DNA of 64,000 nucleotides from Nibrella saemangeumensis (GTDB lineage: Bacteria > Bacteroidota > Bacteroidia > Cytophagales > Spirosomataceae): contig NZ_BAABHD010000022.1 of assembly GCF_039541915.1 (NCBI RefSeq), forward strand, positions 186,001-250,000. Direction: 5' to 3'. The notes beneath the pieces are model-generated. The model saw nothing but the letters and a program-made list of their open reading frames with translations. It searched no databases and had not been told where the DNA came from. The translations under genes were made by a program, and so were the position numbers. Of this stretch, positions 43,109-52,014 are shown piece after piece. Position 1 is the stretch's first letter. Every line of letters starts with the position of its first letter.

Positions 43109-44371
43109 ATGCAATCAACTCCTGTCACGGCTACCACTAAGCCAGCCGCCTTTACCGAGAAGAAGTATATTGTTACGTTAATCTTTGTTACGTCACTTTT
43201 CCTGCTGTGGGGCATTGCCATCACCATGGGCGACGTACTCAACCGGCACTTCCAGAACGTGCTGCACGTCTCAAAAGCTGAGTCGGGGCTGGTCCAGTTC
43301 TCTATCTTTGGTGCCTACGCCGTGATGGGCATACCGGCCGGTCTGTTCATGAAGCGATTCGGCTATAAGAACGGGGTATTGCTGGGACTGCTGCTGTACG
43401 CCTTTGGTGCCTTCCTATTCATTCCGGCTGCCAACGCCGAGTCCTTCGGCTTTTTTCGCATTGCCCTTTTCATCCTGGCCTGCGGACTGGCTACGCTCGA
43501 AACCGTTGCGCACCCCTTTGTGGCCGGGCTGGGCGACCAGCGCACCAGCGATCAGCGCATCAATTTTGCGCAGTCGTTCAATGGCGTTGGGGCGGTGATC
43601 GGACCCATGCTGGGTGGTTACTTTATTCTGCGGGCCGGTCAGGAGCACTCCAACGACCTGGAGTCGGTGAAGATGCTGTACATCGGCATCGGCAGCGTGA
43701 TTCTGAGTATTGCGATAGCCTTTGCGTTTGTTAAGGTGCCGCCGGTACAGGATGCCCACGCCATTGAGGCCGAGCAGGATGCCTACGCTGTGCCAACCAG
43801 CCCCGCTGATGTAAAGCACCCGAAATCGCTTTTCCAGCACCGGCACTTTGTCTGGGCGGTTATCGCGCAGTTGTTCAACGTGGCCGCGCAGGGTGGTACC
43901 TGGGCGTTCTTTATCAACTATGGGGTAGAGAAGATGGGGCTGGCGGAAGAAAATGCCGCCTATTATTTTGCCTTCAGCATGGTGATGATGATGGTTGGCC
44001 GGTTTGTGGGGACTTTCCTGATGAGGTTCATCGCCCCCAACAAACTGCTGGCCGTTTTTGCACTGGGTAGCATTACCATGTGTCTGATCATTGCGCAAAG
44101 CTTCGGTTGGCCGTCATTCATCGCCTTGATCATGCTTAATTTCTTCTTCAGCATCATGTTCCCGACCATCTTCAGTCTGGGTCTGAAAGGATTGGGTACC
44201 CATACGCAGCAGGCATCGTCGTTCATCGTGATGGGCGTGGTCGGCGGAGCGCTCTTCCCGCCGATTATGGGCCTGGTAGCCGATAAAGATATAGCGGCCG
44301 CTTATTACCTGCCCATCATCTGCTACGCCGTTATTTTCCTCTTCGCTGCAAAGTTTTCCAAAGTGCAGTAA
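43109..44371 (+). CDS. Sugar MFS transporter (FucP/GluP family)
   Basis: 420 residues with twelve predicted membrane helices. The first helix region FVTSLFLLWGIAITMGDVLNRHFQNVLHVSKAESGLVQFSIFGAYAVMGIPAGLFMKRFGYKNGVLLGLLLYAFGAFLF matches the fucose/glucose-galactose permease family. FQNVLHVSKAESGLVQ and PFVAGLGDQRTSDQRINFAQSFNGVGAVIGPMLGG are characteristic. It imports a monosaccharide by proton symport across the inner membrane. Its position after the GH95-like enzyme suggests uptake of the released sugar. It converges on the sdpI-type gene, with a terminator between. Confidence 0.92.
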   Translation: MQSTPVTATTKPAAFTEKKYIVTLIFVTSLFLLWGIAITMGDVLNRHFQNVLHVSKAESGLVQFSIFGAYAVMGIPAGLFMKRFGYKNGVLLGLLLYAFGAFLFIPAANAESFGFFRIALFILACGLATLETVAHPFVAGLGDQRTSDQRINFAQSFNGVGAVIGPMLGGYFILRAGQEHSNDLESVKMLYIGIGSVILSIAIAFAFVKVPPVQDAHAIEAEQDAYAVPTSPADVKHPKSLFQHRHFVWAVIAQLFNVAAQGGTWAFFINYGVEKMGLAEENAAYYFAFSMVMMMVGRFVGTFLMRFIAPNKLLAVFALGSITMCLIIAQSFGWPSFIALIMLNFFFSIMFPTIFSLGLKGLGTHTQQASSFIVMGVVGGALFPPIMGLVADKDIAAAYYLPIICYAVIFLFAAKFSKVQ

Positions 44372-44410
44372 GCAGGTAGCCGGCCTCGTAGTGGAGAGCG
44401 GCTATGAAAC

Positions 44411-44454
44411 GGACCACCGGGCTGAATTCGCTGTGGCGAACCAACCGGTGGTCC
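44411..44454. terminator. Bidirectional hairpin between convergent permease and sdpI genes
   Basis: Perfect 10-base stem GGACCACCGG / CCGGTGGTCC around a 24-base loop, between two gene ends facing each other. Confidence 0.65.
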
Positions 44455-44459
44455 ATCCA

Positions 44460-45122
44460 TTACGACAACGACTGTGCTTTCTCCTGCCGGTAAATATAGT
44501 ATGAGTACCACAGCGACCAGAAAACTACCAGCATTATACTGCCCATAAAGGCCCATACTTTTACGGGAAGGGGCAGCAGCAGGGCCAATACTGCAGCCAG
44601 CAGGCCAACGGCGACAAAAACGGGCGCGGCTTTCTGGTGCGTCCGGCGCCAGACAGTCTCGCTCTCCAGCGTCCAGGGTGTCCGGATACCAACAAAGTAG
44701 TTGGGCCGGATACTATACATGACATTGCCGATTCCCGCCAGCATCAGACCCGCGCCGGCCAGGATGTAGCTCAGCAACGACTCGCCGGCCGATTCGGTAG
44801 TTATGGCATACCACATAAATGACATCAGCACTCCCCAGAAAACGGAGATCACCAGCCGGATTTTATAATAGGCGGAGGTGTTCAAATTTTGCTTCGGGTC
44901 AATAGCCGGAATTAACCGGAAAAGCAGGTATAAAAACACTGTCATTCCCCCAAAGATGCCGACCAAGCCGAGTTTTGGACCAAACCGGTCAGGCTGACCA
45001 TCGGCCCCAAAATGAAACGGTACACTCTCAGGAAGCTGATTATATAGGAACAGGAGCGTGACAAAGGGTAAGGCCAGCGTCAGCAGCAATACCCACTCGG
45101 AGTACATTACATTCTTTTTCAT
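44460..45122 (-). CDS. sdpI: SdpI family membrane protein (DUF1648)
   Basis: 220 residues with six predicted membrane helices. The N-terminal DUF1648 region reads EWVLLLTLALPFVTLLFLYNQLPESVPFHFGADGQPDRFGPKLGLV, and the SdpI signature reads AGAGLMLAGIGNVMYSIRPNYFVGIRTPWTLESETVWRRTHQKAAPVFVAVGLL. In Bacillus, SdpI gives immunity to the SdpC toxin and sequesters the SdpR repressor. Many bacteria keep an SdpR/SdpI pair without SdpC, as seems true here. The gene is 12 bases after the SdpR-type repressor gene. Confidence 0.9.
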   Translation of the reverse strand: MKKNVMYSEWVLLLTLALPFVTLLFLYNQLPESVPFHFGADGQPDRFGPKLGLVGIFGGMTVFLYLLFRLIPAIDPKQNLNTSAYYKIRLVISVFWGVLMSFMWYAITTESAGESLLSYILAGAGLMLAGIGNVMYSIRPNYFVGIRTPWTLESETVWRRTHQKAAPVFVAVGLLAAVLALLLPLPVKVWAFMGSIMLVVFWSLWYSYYIYRQEKAQSLS

Positions 45123-45134
45123 AGTAGTAAACGG

Positions 45135-45407
45135 TTATTTAGGTTGAGAATCCTGACGAAAATGCAACAGCCACGCCAGCAACTCATCCAGCACCGTGGT
45201 GTTAATGGTGTAAAGGATAAACTGCCCTTTTTTGGTGGCCTCCACCAGACCCGCCTGCTTGAGCAGATCCAGATGGTGGGAGATGCTGGGCTTGGTCATG
45301 GCAAAGCGGTCGGCAATTTCACCGGCCGTCAGATCAGCCTCCCGGAGTAAGTCCAGAATCTGCCGTCGGGTCGGATCATTTAAGGCTTTAAACAGGACAT
45401 TCATCAT
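45135..45407 (-). CDS. sdpR: ArsR/SdpR-type winged-helix repressor
   Basis: 90 residues, a small single-domain winged helix: LFKALNDPTRRQILDLLREADLTAGEIADRFAMTKPSISHHLDLLKQAGLVEATKKGQFILYTIN. It lacks the metal-binding cysteines of arsenic/zinc sensors, as expected for the SdpR branch. It probably represses its own operon with sdpI, which relieves repression by binding it at the membrane. A short inverted repeat lies just upstream of the ATG. Confidence 0.92.
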   Translation of the reverse strand: MMNVLFKALNDPTRRQILDLLREADLTAGEIADRFAMTKPSISHHLDLLKQAGLVEATKKGQFILYTINTTVLDELLAWLLHFRQDSQPK

Positions 45408-45422
45408 ATTGCTATTAAATAA

Positions 45423-45438
45423 TTAGACAAATATCTAA
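45423..45438 (-). promoter_or_regulatory. Candidate SdpR operator
   Basis: TTAGA-N6-TCTAA inverted repeat in an AT-rich stretch 16 bases before the repressor start. The position suits autorepression, which is inference. Confidence 0.3.
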
Positions 45439-45569
45439 ATAACTGTTTGAATTTGAAAGCACTTTTGGTTAAATGGTTTGCCAACCGGATAATTGGTCGT
45501 CGACAAACGAGAACTGCGTCTACGCAGATTGCTGTTTGGGAGGAATCATCAGGTACGCTACCATTTTAC

Positions 45570-45577
45570 TACCTTTG
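45570..45577 (+). promoter_or_regulatory. -7 promoter box of the AraC-type regulator gene
   Basis: TACCTTTG matches TAnnTTTG exactly and lies 24 bases before the chosen ATG at 45601. It also argues against translation from the upstream TTG at 45493, since that would place the promoter inside the gene. Confidence 0.55.
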
Positions 45578-45600
45578 TATATATACCTGATCTGGTAATA

Positions 45601-46794
45601 ATGTCGCTTTCGTTTCTGCAACTGGTCCTGGTGTCCGGAGCCCTGCAGGGGTTCTGTCTGGCGGTGCTGCTGTTTACCCGGCCGGTCAATCGTCTGGCCA
45701 ACCGGCTGTTGGGGGCAGTCATGGTATTGATGTCGTTACAGACCATACTTGTCTCCTTCGACAACCGGGAGTTTTTTATGCGGTTTCCGCACCTGAGCCA
45801 TGTCGGGTGGCTGCTTCCCAGCCTGTTCGGGCCGCTGCTGTTTCTGTTTACGCAGAAGCTTATCAGTGAGCGGCCACGCTGGCAGCGGACCGACTGGCTG
45901 CATTTTGCCCCTTTTGTGCTCCTTCTGTTATACCTGATGCCCTACTACCTGCAATCGGCGGAGGCCAAGCGGGCCTATCTGTCGGATTTTGCCCAGTCGG
46001 TGCAGGATGATTTTGGTCCGGTGAACAGCCTGCTGAATGTGTTGCACATTGTGTATATCTCGGCGGCTGTGTACGGGCTGCGCCGGCACGAAAGGCGGGT
46101 ACTCAATGAGTATTCTGAGGTGCAGCAATTGCGGTTGCGGTGGCTGCAGCAGTTTCTGTCGCTAGTGCTGGTGCTGCTCGTCTCGTCGGTCCTCATCTTC
46201 TACGCCCGCAAATGGAATATCCCCGGCCTGGGTGGACTGTATCGATACCACTACCTGGGTGTGATCGTGCTGATCTACTGGATCGGCTACAAAGCCTTGT
46301 CGCAGCCGGTTCTGTTCAATCAAAAACCAGTTGGTCCGGCTACCAAACAGGATAAACTGCTGCCGGTCGTACCCGAACCTATTGCCGACGATCTCTCGAC
46401 CGAAACCGCCGAAAAGTACAAAAAGTCGGCCCTGCCCGACGAGCTGTCCGATCGCTACCAGGCCCGGCTGCTGGCGTACATGGACGAAGAAAAACCGTAC
46501 CGGAACCAGACGCTGACGATCCATGAACTGGCCGAGGCTCTGAACATCTCCCGACATCATCTCTCGCAGGTCCTCAATGACCGGCTTGGCCGGAATTTCT
46601 ATGATTTTGTGAATGAATACCGGGTGGCCGAAGTGAAGCGCCTGCTCACCGATCCGCAGTACAGCCATTACACCACCCTGGGCATTGCCGAAGAAGCGGG
46701 TTTCAATTCAAAGGCCACATTCAACGCCGTTTTTAAGAAAATGACCGGTCAGACTCCGTCCGAATACGTCGGGAAAGCCGCTAAACCGGTCTGA
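45601..46794 (+). CDS. AraC-family transcriptional regulator with N-terminal membrane domain
   Basis: 397 residues from the ATG at 45601. The open frame extends upstream to a TTG at 45493, but those 36 residues look non-coding and contain the promoter box. About residues 1-235 hold seven membrane helices (LSFLQLVLVSGALQGFCLAVLLF, GWLLPSLFGPLLFLFTQKL, WLHFAPFVLLLLYLMPYYL, YLGVIVLIYWIGYKAL). The C-terminal HTH_18 domain follows (LTIHELAEALNISRHHLSQVLNDRLGRNFYDFVNEYRVAEVKRLL and LGIAEEAGFNSKATFNAVFKKMTGQTPSEYV). Such membrane-bound AraC proteins are common in Bacteroidota and may sense membrane-associated ligands. The downstream S41 peptidase gene begins 72 bases later. Confidence 0.9.
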   Translation: MSLSFLQLVLVSGALQGFCLAVLLFTRPVNRLANRLLGAVMVLMSLQTILVSFDNREFFMRFPHLSHVGWLLPSLFGPLLFLFTQKLISERPRWQRTDWLHFAPFVLLLLYLMPYYLQSAEAKRAYLSDFAQSVQDDFGPVNSLLNVLHIVYISAAVYGLRRHERRVLNEYSEVQQLRLRWLQQFLSLVLVLLVSSVLIFYARKWNIPGLGGLYRYHYLGVIVLIYWIGYKALSQPVLFNQKPVGPATKQDKLLPVVPEPIADDLSTETAEKYKKSALPDELSDRYQARLLAYMDEEKPYRNQTLTIHELAEALNISRHHLSQVLNDRLGRNFYDFVNEYRVAEVKRLLTDPQYSHYTTLGIAEEAGFNSKATFNAVFKKMTGQTPSEYVGKAAKPV

Positions 46795-46866
46795 TTCGGT
46801 CGGATTAGACGACAGACACCGTATTTAGCCGCAATTTTGTGCCATAAATCAAGTCCACACCACATC

Positions 46867-48339
46867 ATGAAAACGTTTGTACAAATTGCCGCGTGCTGCC
46901 TCCTAACGCTGGTCGCTCACGCTCAGACCCACAAAACATCCCAGGAGGAACCACTGCTGACGGTTCAGCAGCTGACCGAAGATTTCACCCGCTTCCGGAC
47001 CGCACTGGAGCAGGTTCACCCCGAAATGTACCGGTATACGCCTAAGCGGACGTATGACTCCCTGTTCTCTGCAACGGCTGGTAAGCTCAATCAGCCTATG
47101 TCGCGGAAAGCATTTTTTGTAACGATGAACCCGCTGGTGGCCGCCCTGCACTGTGGCCATACCAAGTGGCTGGTCTCCGGTCGCGATGAGCATTATCCCT
47201 TTCATCAGGACCGGCTGTTCCCCATAAAGTTATATTTTGTGGGAGACAAGGCGTGGGTTGTCGCCAACTATGGTTCAGGCACTATACCGGCCGGGGCAGA
47301 GGTAGTGTCGGTAAACGGCCAGCCCATAGCATCGGTGATCCGGCAATTGCTGCCCTGGATGACCTTCGCTGACGGCAATACCATCAACGGTAAATACGCC
47401 GACCTCAATGAGTTCTTCTCCGGCTTCTACGCTACGTATATTGGGGCACCGGCCTCGTTTGACATCGTCTATAAATCTAACGGAGGGGAAAAAATAGTAA
47501 CGCTGCCGGCCATCTCTGAGAAGACAATTAAGGACGCTCAACAAAGCCATAAACCGGCTCCGCAAAAGCCTTTTCGCCTGACATTTACTGATAACCAGAC
47601 CGCTATCATGACCATTGAACGGTTCTGGGGTATGGGCAAAGCCGAGGATTACAAAACGTTCCTAAAGGAATCGTTTCAGCAATTAAAGGAAAAACAAGTG
47701 CAAAATCTGGTGCTCGATCTGCGCAATAATGAAGGCGGAGAGGAGGCTTATGGCGTGCTGCTGTACTCGTACCTGGCCCAAAAGCCTTTCCGATACTATG
47801 ACCACATTAGCATCCGGCAGAAGGAGAAATTCTCGTTTTCGGCCTGGACGCCAAAGTTTTACGGAATGCTTCGTCATCTGATCAAAAAAACCGATGAGGG
47901 GTATGTCTGGCCGTATCATACCGGTGTAAAGGAGCAAAAACCGCAGCGGGACGCCTTCCACGGCAAACTATATGTGCTGCTCAACGGCTCCAGTTTTTCG
48001 GTAACCACGGAGTTTGCCGCCCGTACCCATGCCGATGGTCGCGCTACGTTCATCGGGCAGGAAACCGGTGGCGGTTATAAGGTCAATAGCAGCGGGGTGT
48101 TTACCATTGTTCAACTGCCTCATTCTAAGCTGGACCTGGGCATTCCCATGTTCGGCTTTCACATGGCCGGCGTAGACCGGTACCCGCATGATGATCGGGG
48201 TATCATTCCCGATCATACCGTCGTGCCGACCATTGATGACATCATCAGCGGCCATGACCGGGTGATGCATTATACCCTGCAACTGGTTCAGCCGAAATCC
48301 GCTGGCGTCTCTACCGCTAATCTATCCACAACCAAATAA
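46867..48339 (+). CDS. S41 family (tail-specific/CtpA-like) peptidase
   Basis: 490 residues from the ATG at 46867. A TTG at 46837 is also in frame, but the signal peptide MKTFVQIAACCLLTLVAHAQ begins at this ATG. A PDZ-like segment is suggested around GTIPAGAEVVSVNGQPIASVIRQLLP. The S41 catalytic domain is seen in VQNLVLDLRNNEGGEEAYGVLLYSYL and in KLYVLLNGSSFSVTTEFAARTHADGRATFIGQETGGG, where the Ser of NGSSFS is the probable nucleophile. It is exported and cleaves unknown periplasmic or secreted proteins. It is the first gene of a probable three-gene operon with a barrel protein and a second S41 peptidase. Confidence 0.87.
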   Translation: MKTFVQIAACCLLTLVAHAQTHKTSQEEPLLTVQQLTEDFTRFRTALEQVHPEMYRYTPKRTYDSLFSATAGKLNQPMSRKAFFVTMNPLVAALHCGHTKWLVSGRDEHYPFHQDRLFPIKLYFVGDKAWVVANYGSGTIPAGAEVVSVNGQPIASVIRQLLPWMTFADGNTINGKYADLNEFFSGFYATYIGAPASFDIVYKSNGGEKIVTLPAISEKTIKDAQQSHKPAPQKPFRLTFTDNQTAIMTIERFWGMGKAEDYKTFLKESFQQLKEKQVQNLVLDLRNNEGGEEAYGVLLYSYLAQKPFRYYDHISIRQKEKFSFSAWTPKFYGMLRHLIKKTDEGYVWPYHTGVKEQKPQRDAFHGKLYVLLNGSSFSVTTEFAARTHADGRATFIGQETGGGYKVNSSGVFTIVQLPHSKLDLGIPMFGFHMAGVDRYPHDDRGIIPDHTVVPTIDDIISGHDRVMHYTLQLVQPKSAGVSTANLSTTK

Positions 48340-48353
48340 CAATCCAGTACATC

Positions 48354-49199
48354 ATGAAAATGCTTTTTTCGACAGCCCTGCTGTCGGTCGGGTGGCTTAT
48401 TGCCTCCGGCCAACCATCTGCAACCCAGCAGTCTGCCAGTGAACTGCAGGTTGGACTTATCCGGGAAACCGTCAAAACCCGCGATCTACAGACTTCGCCG
48501 ATGCTGTATATGGGCAACCTGAATGGCCTGCGGGTCGGCTTTACCCAGCGCTGGAACCGGCATCAGCTGCGGGTGAATCTCCGGGCGGCTACCGGCTCGT
48601 ACGTAGCGCCCGGTTTAGGCGTCCGCTCGTTTAGCTTCGCCGATGAAGCGACGGAGGGCGGTACCCCGGCGCAGCCGCTGGTGCTGATCCCTACGCTGTA
48701 TCGGGGTGGGGTAGACGTAGAATACCTGTTGCGCTTTCGCGAAACGCCAAACCACCGGCAGACCTGGTGGGGCATCGGTTTCCACGAACAGGCCGGCTAT
48801 GCCGATGGGGTAGCCATGACGACCTGGGCTATGAACACCGCTTCGGCGAGTTTACTGCACCATACGCGCTGGCCATTCGGTCGCCGGCATCTGGTGGCGC
48901 TCAATGTGTCGTTGCCGCTCGTGGCGGCCGTTACCCGGCTGCCGTACAGCAATGTGGTGTCGTCGCCGGATGAGTCAAACGCCAAAGCGTTTATGCAGGG
49001 AACCCAGTGGGAAACGCTGCCCCGGTTTATCAATCCGCAGGTGGGACTGAGTTACCGCTTCCGGGTGAGTCCCCGCTGGTCGGCGCAGGCCGCGTACCGG
49101 TACAGTTATCTGCGGTACCCTGATCCTGAGCTTATCCGGACGGCTGCTCACACGGCTACTCTTTCCCTTGTTTACCATTTCAACTTTATCCAGCCATGA
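48354..49199 (+). CDS. Probable outer-membrane beta-barrel protein of unknown function
   Basis: 281 residues. A signal peptide (MLFSTALLSVGWLIASGQ) is followed by alternating strands such as GLRVGFTQRWNRHQLRVNLRAATGSYV, RGGVDVEYLLRFRE, QTWWGIGFHEQAGYADGVAM, VGLSYRFRVSPRWSAQAAYRYSYLRY and the terminal TATLSLVYHFNF. The amphipathic strand rhythm and aromatic ending are typical of outer-membrane barrels. I know no family for it. It sits between two S41 peptidase genes, 14 bases after the first, and overlaps the second by four bases (ATGA). Confidence 0.7.
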   Translation: MKMLFSTALLSVGWLIASGQPSATQQSASELQVGLIRETVKTRDLQTSPMLYMGNLNGLRVGFTQRWNRHQLRVNLRAATGSYVAPGLGVRSFSFADEATEGGTPAQPLVLIPTLYRGGVDVEYLLRFRETPNHRQTWWGIGFHEQAGYADGVAMTTWAMNTASASLLHHTRWPFGRRHLVALNVSLPLVAAVTRLPYSNVVSSPDESNAKAFMQGTQWETLPRFINPQVGLSYRFRVSPRWSAQAAYRYSYLRYPDPELIRTAAHTATLSLVYHFNFIQP

Positions 49200-50236
49200 A
49201 AACGAACTATATCCTCAATACCATATTTGCTTTTCTGCTCCTGAGCCTGAGTGCCTGCAACGACCTGACACTCGGCCCGGAGCCGGCCAACAACCCCGAA
49301 ACGAACTTTGAACAACTCTGGCAGCAATACGATCGCCTGTATGGCCTGTTCGGGGCGAAAAAAGTAGACTGGCCGGCCGTGTACCAGAAGTACCGGCCGA
49401 AAGTCACAAACGGCATGAGTGACGATGCTTTTTATACCCTGACAACGCAGGTACTTGATGAGTTGAACGATGGCCATGTATGGCTGCTGGCACCGGGCTC
49501 GCCCGCCCGTCGGCACGACAGCGGCCCGGATTACCAGAAAGGCGATTTTAATCTGAAACTCGTCCGTACAACGTATTTACAGGAGGTGCGTGAGTTTAGC
49601 CTGGCCGGGGACGTACAGCTTGTGTCGGGGACGCTCCCCGGTAACATCGGCTATATTCACTTCCGGGATTTTGGCCAGAGCCGTAGCTTTTACGAAAAGG
49701 CGTTCGAAGAGGCATTATCAGCGCTGCGCGATACCAAAGCGCTCATCGTGGATATTCGCGACCACGAAGGGGGGGATGATCGGGTAAGCCAGTACGTAGC
49801 CGGACGCTTTGCCTCTACTCGTAACCTGTTCATGACCAGCCGCCTGCGAAACGGCCCCGGTCACGGCGATTTTACGGAGCCAACGGAATGGTACGTAGCC
49901 CCAACCGGCTCCTGGCAGTACACCAAACCGGTTGCCCTGCTCACCAACCGCATTACGGAAAGTGCGGGGGAAACCTTTACCCTGGCCATGAACCAGAACG
50001 CCAGCGTGACGCAGATCGGGGATACCACCTATGGCATCTTCTCCGAAATTACCCGCCGGGAGTTACCCAACGGCTGGATCTTCTCCGTCAGCGTTGGCGA
50101 CTACCGGGCCGCCGACGGCAAAAGTTACGAAGGTATCGGCATAGCGCCCGAAATTACGGTAGTAAATACACCGGCAGACATTGTCGCCGGCAAAGACAAG
50201 GTACTGGAGAAGGCATTAGCTGTGCTGGGACAGTAA
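49196..50236 (+). CDS. S41 family peptidase lipoprotein
   Basis: 346 residues. The signal peptide ends in lipobox LSLSAC (Cys about residue 21), so it is a lipid-anchored protein. An N-terminal helical domain (FEQLWQQYDRLYGLFGAKKVDWPAVYQKYRP) with LDELNDGHVWLLAPG follows, a layout common to Tricorn-core-like S41 proteins. The catalytic domain contains IGYIHFRDFGQSRSFYEKAF, ALIVDIRDHEGGDD and VALLTNRITESAGETFTLAMN, with Ser of TESAGE the likely nucleophile. The ATG overlaps the barrel gene's stop. Two S41 peptidases in one operon may process a common substrate. Confidence 0.88.
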   Translation: MKTNYILNTIFAFLLLSLSACNDLTLGPEPANNPETNFEQLWQQYDRLYGLFGAKKVDWPAVYQKYRPKVTNGMSDDAFYTLTTQVLDELNDGHVWLLAPGSPARRHDSGPDYQKGDFNLKLVRTTYLQEVREFSLAGDVQLVSGTLPGNIGYIHFRDFGQSRSFYEKAFEEALSALRDTKALIVDIRDHEGGDDRVSQYVAGRFASTRNLFMTSRLRNGPGHGDFTEPTEWYVAPTGSWQYTKPVALLTNRITESAGETFTLAMNQNASVTQIGDTTYGIFSEITRRELPNGWIFSVSVGDYRAADGKSYEGIGIAPEITVVNTPADIVAGKDKVLEKALAVLGQ

Positions 50237-50283
50237 TACGTATGAGCGGGCATTTTGAGGTTCGTCGTCAGCCCGCCCCAGCA

Positions 50284-50961
50284 TCACGGCTTTCTCAGGC
50301 CAAAACGTCCCCCGCCCACCGAAACGGCTACGTAAAACCCGTTGGTCGCGTAGGTAGGCAGGGACGCCATCTGGCCCAGATCGCTACTGCTTTTCCACTG
50401 GGCAGAACCGGGACTGACCAGGTAACCGGCGCGTAATCCCAGCATCAGGCCGCTGTAGTGTTCACGCTCGCAGGACCAGTTGGTGAGTTTCAGATCGGCG
50501 TTGAGGCTGACGTCGGTAGCGTAGCTGAACAGGTGCCGGATGGTTACGGTTCGATTGGGCTCGTGCCGGGTGAGACTGAGGGTTGACAGTCCAGGGCCGA
50601 TGGCCGGATACACAAACCACCGTTTCCCTTCGTGAATGATATAGCCGAGTTTAACGGTTCCGGTGGATGCGGTGCGTTCGATAGCCTGATCCGCAAACCG
50701 GGTCGTGCGGGTTTGCATCGCCATGATGCCCAACCCCACAATGACCCGGTTATGGCGGTAGTAACCTTCGGCCCCGGCCAGGGCAAAGCCATCGCCCATG
50801 GCGGGAGACCCGTTGGGTGCAAAATGCCGGGCGGTAGCTCCGGCGTCGCGGAGGTTCATGTAGCCTGTCCGGAAAAAGCCCGCTCCGCCGACCGTAGTCT
50901 GGGCGAATGCCGGTGTCAGTCCGAGAAATATACTGAACAGGGTGTATAGTATCTGTTTCAT
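50284..50961 (-). CDS. Hypothetical secreted beta-rich (barrel-like) protein
   Basis: 225 residues. A clear signal peptide (MKQILYTLFSIFLGLTPAFAQ) is followed by beta-strand-like segments VGGAGFFRTGYMNL, ALAGAEGYYRHNRVIVGLGIMAMQTRT, TVKLGYIIHEGKRWFVYPAIGPGLSTLSL, HYSGLMLGLRAGYLV and a C-terminal GFYVAVSVGGGRFGLRKP. It probably sits in or at the outer membrane. The family was not recognised. It converges on the S41 lipoprotein gene with 47 bases between. Confidence 0.65.
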   Translation of the reverse strand: MKQILYTLFSIFLGLTPAFAQTTVGGAGFFRTGYMNLRDAGATARHFAPNGSPAMGDGFALAGAEGYYRHNRVIVGLGIMAMQTRTTRFADQAIERTASTGTVKLGYIIHEGKRWFVYPAIGPGLSTLSLTRHEPNRTVTIRHLFSYATDVSLNADLKLTNWSCEREHYSGLMLGLRAGYLVSPGSAQWKSSSDLGQMASLPTYATNGFYVAVSVGGGRFGLRKP

Positions 50962-51202
50962 AAGCCGCTGCGCTCCGGATGCTATCGCCGTTGCAGCGGT
51001 AAAGGTGCCGGTTATCAGCGGCTTACGGTATGACGCAGGTAGCCGGCCGGCCTGACTGTTGTCAGGTTGGAGCCGGAATGAGCTAACCGCACTTCGTCTG
51101 CAACGGCCTGGGAGAAAGACCCGCGAGGGGGCGTACGATGCAAGCTGTCGAACGCAGCAGGATAGGCCTGCCTGATTCCCTGACTTTCCAACCGCAAATC
51201 GG

Positions 51203-51877
51203 TTAATCGGCCAGGTGCGGCTCCAGCACTTTAATCCAGAGCTCGTACCCAGTGCGGTTCATGTGCAGGTTATCTTTCAGGAAGATGTCCGGCCTGGGCT
51301 TGCCATCGGTGCCCAGCATCACGGGTCCCACATCCACAAATTTCACCCGCGGGTGCCAGAAGGCATAGCGCTTTATCTTCCGGTTGGCCTTCTGCATAGC
51401 GGGGTATTGATTCCAGCGCGACACGCTGGGCTTCATGGAAATATACACCAGTTCGGCCTTCGGTAACTGCGTCTTCATGTTCCGGGCGAATACCTTAAAG
51501 CGCTCATACACCTGCTCCGGCGTTTGTTTGGCGGCTATATCGTTCTCACCCGAATACAGAAACACCTGCTTCGGCTGGTATTTGGCTACGATCCGGTCGA
51601 AGTAATGATTGGCGTCAACCAACTGGGAACCGCCAAAACCCCGGTTGACCAGAACCTTTCCTGGGAAATCCTGCTGGAGCGAGCGCCACATGGTGACCGA
51701 CGAGCTGCCGGTAAAAACGATACCGCCGGGTGGCGGCATCAGCAGGCTGTCCTGCTTCTCGAAAGCCTTCATGTCTTTTAGCCAGCGATCCGGGCCCTGT
51801 GGTGTCTGGGCGAGTGCCGGTAGTACGAACGCAAAAAGAAATAGGGGTAAAAAAGTAAAAAATCGCACTGGATGCAT
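51203..51877 (-). CDS. SGNH/GDSL-family hydrolase, secreted
   Basis: 224 residues. A signal peptide (FFTFLPLFLFAFVLPALAQ) precedes the four SGNH blocks: block I GIVFTGSSSVTMW (nucleophile Ser), block II RGFGGSQL, block III LYSGENDIA and block V DNLHMNRTGY with the catalytic Asp/His. Enzymes of this fold deacetylate or de-esterify carbohydrates or lipids; the carbohydrate-rich context favours a carbohydrate esterase. It is divergent from the BNR-4 gene at 52015. Confidence 0.9.
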   Translation of the reverse strand: MHPVRFFTFLPLFLFAFVLPALAQTPQGPDRWLKDMKAFEKQDSLLMPPPGGIVFTGSSSVTMWRSLQQDFPGKVLVNRGFGGSQLVDANHYFDRIVAKYQPKQVFLYSGENDIAAKQTPEQVYERFKVFARNMKTQLPKAELVYISMKPSVSRWNQYPAMQKANRKIKRYAFWHPRVKFVDVGPVMLGTDGKPRPDIFLKDNLHMNRTGYELWIKVLEPHLAD

Positions 51878-52014
51878 AACGATGGAATACAGTAGGTCCG
51901 GAAACAGAAGTCAGGATTGGCCGAAAGCTACTTAAAGCGCCTGGGCCTTGCTGGCACACAGTAGATTTCACAAGTGTATGTGTCTTACTACCAGAGACTA
52001 TAACACTGACTGTT

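Noticed and set aside
51015..51197. 60-codon minus-strand frame upstream of the SGNH hydrolase end
   Set aside because: No domain or signal, and it sits in a short spacer between two minus-strand genes.
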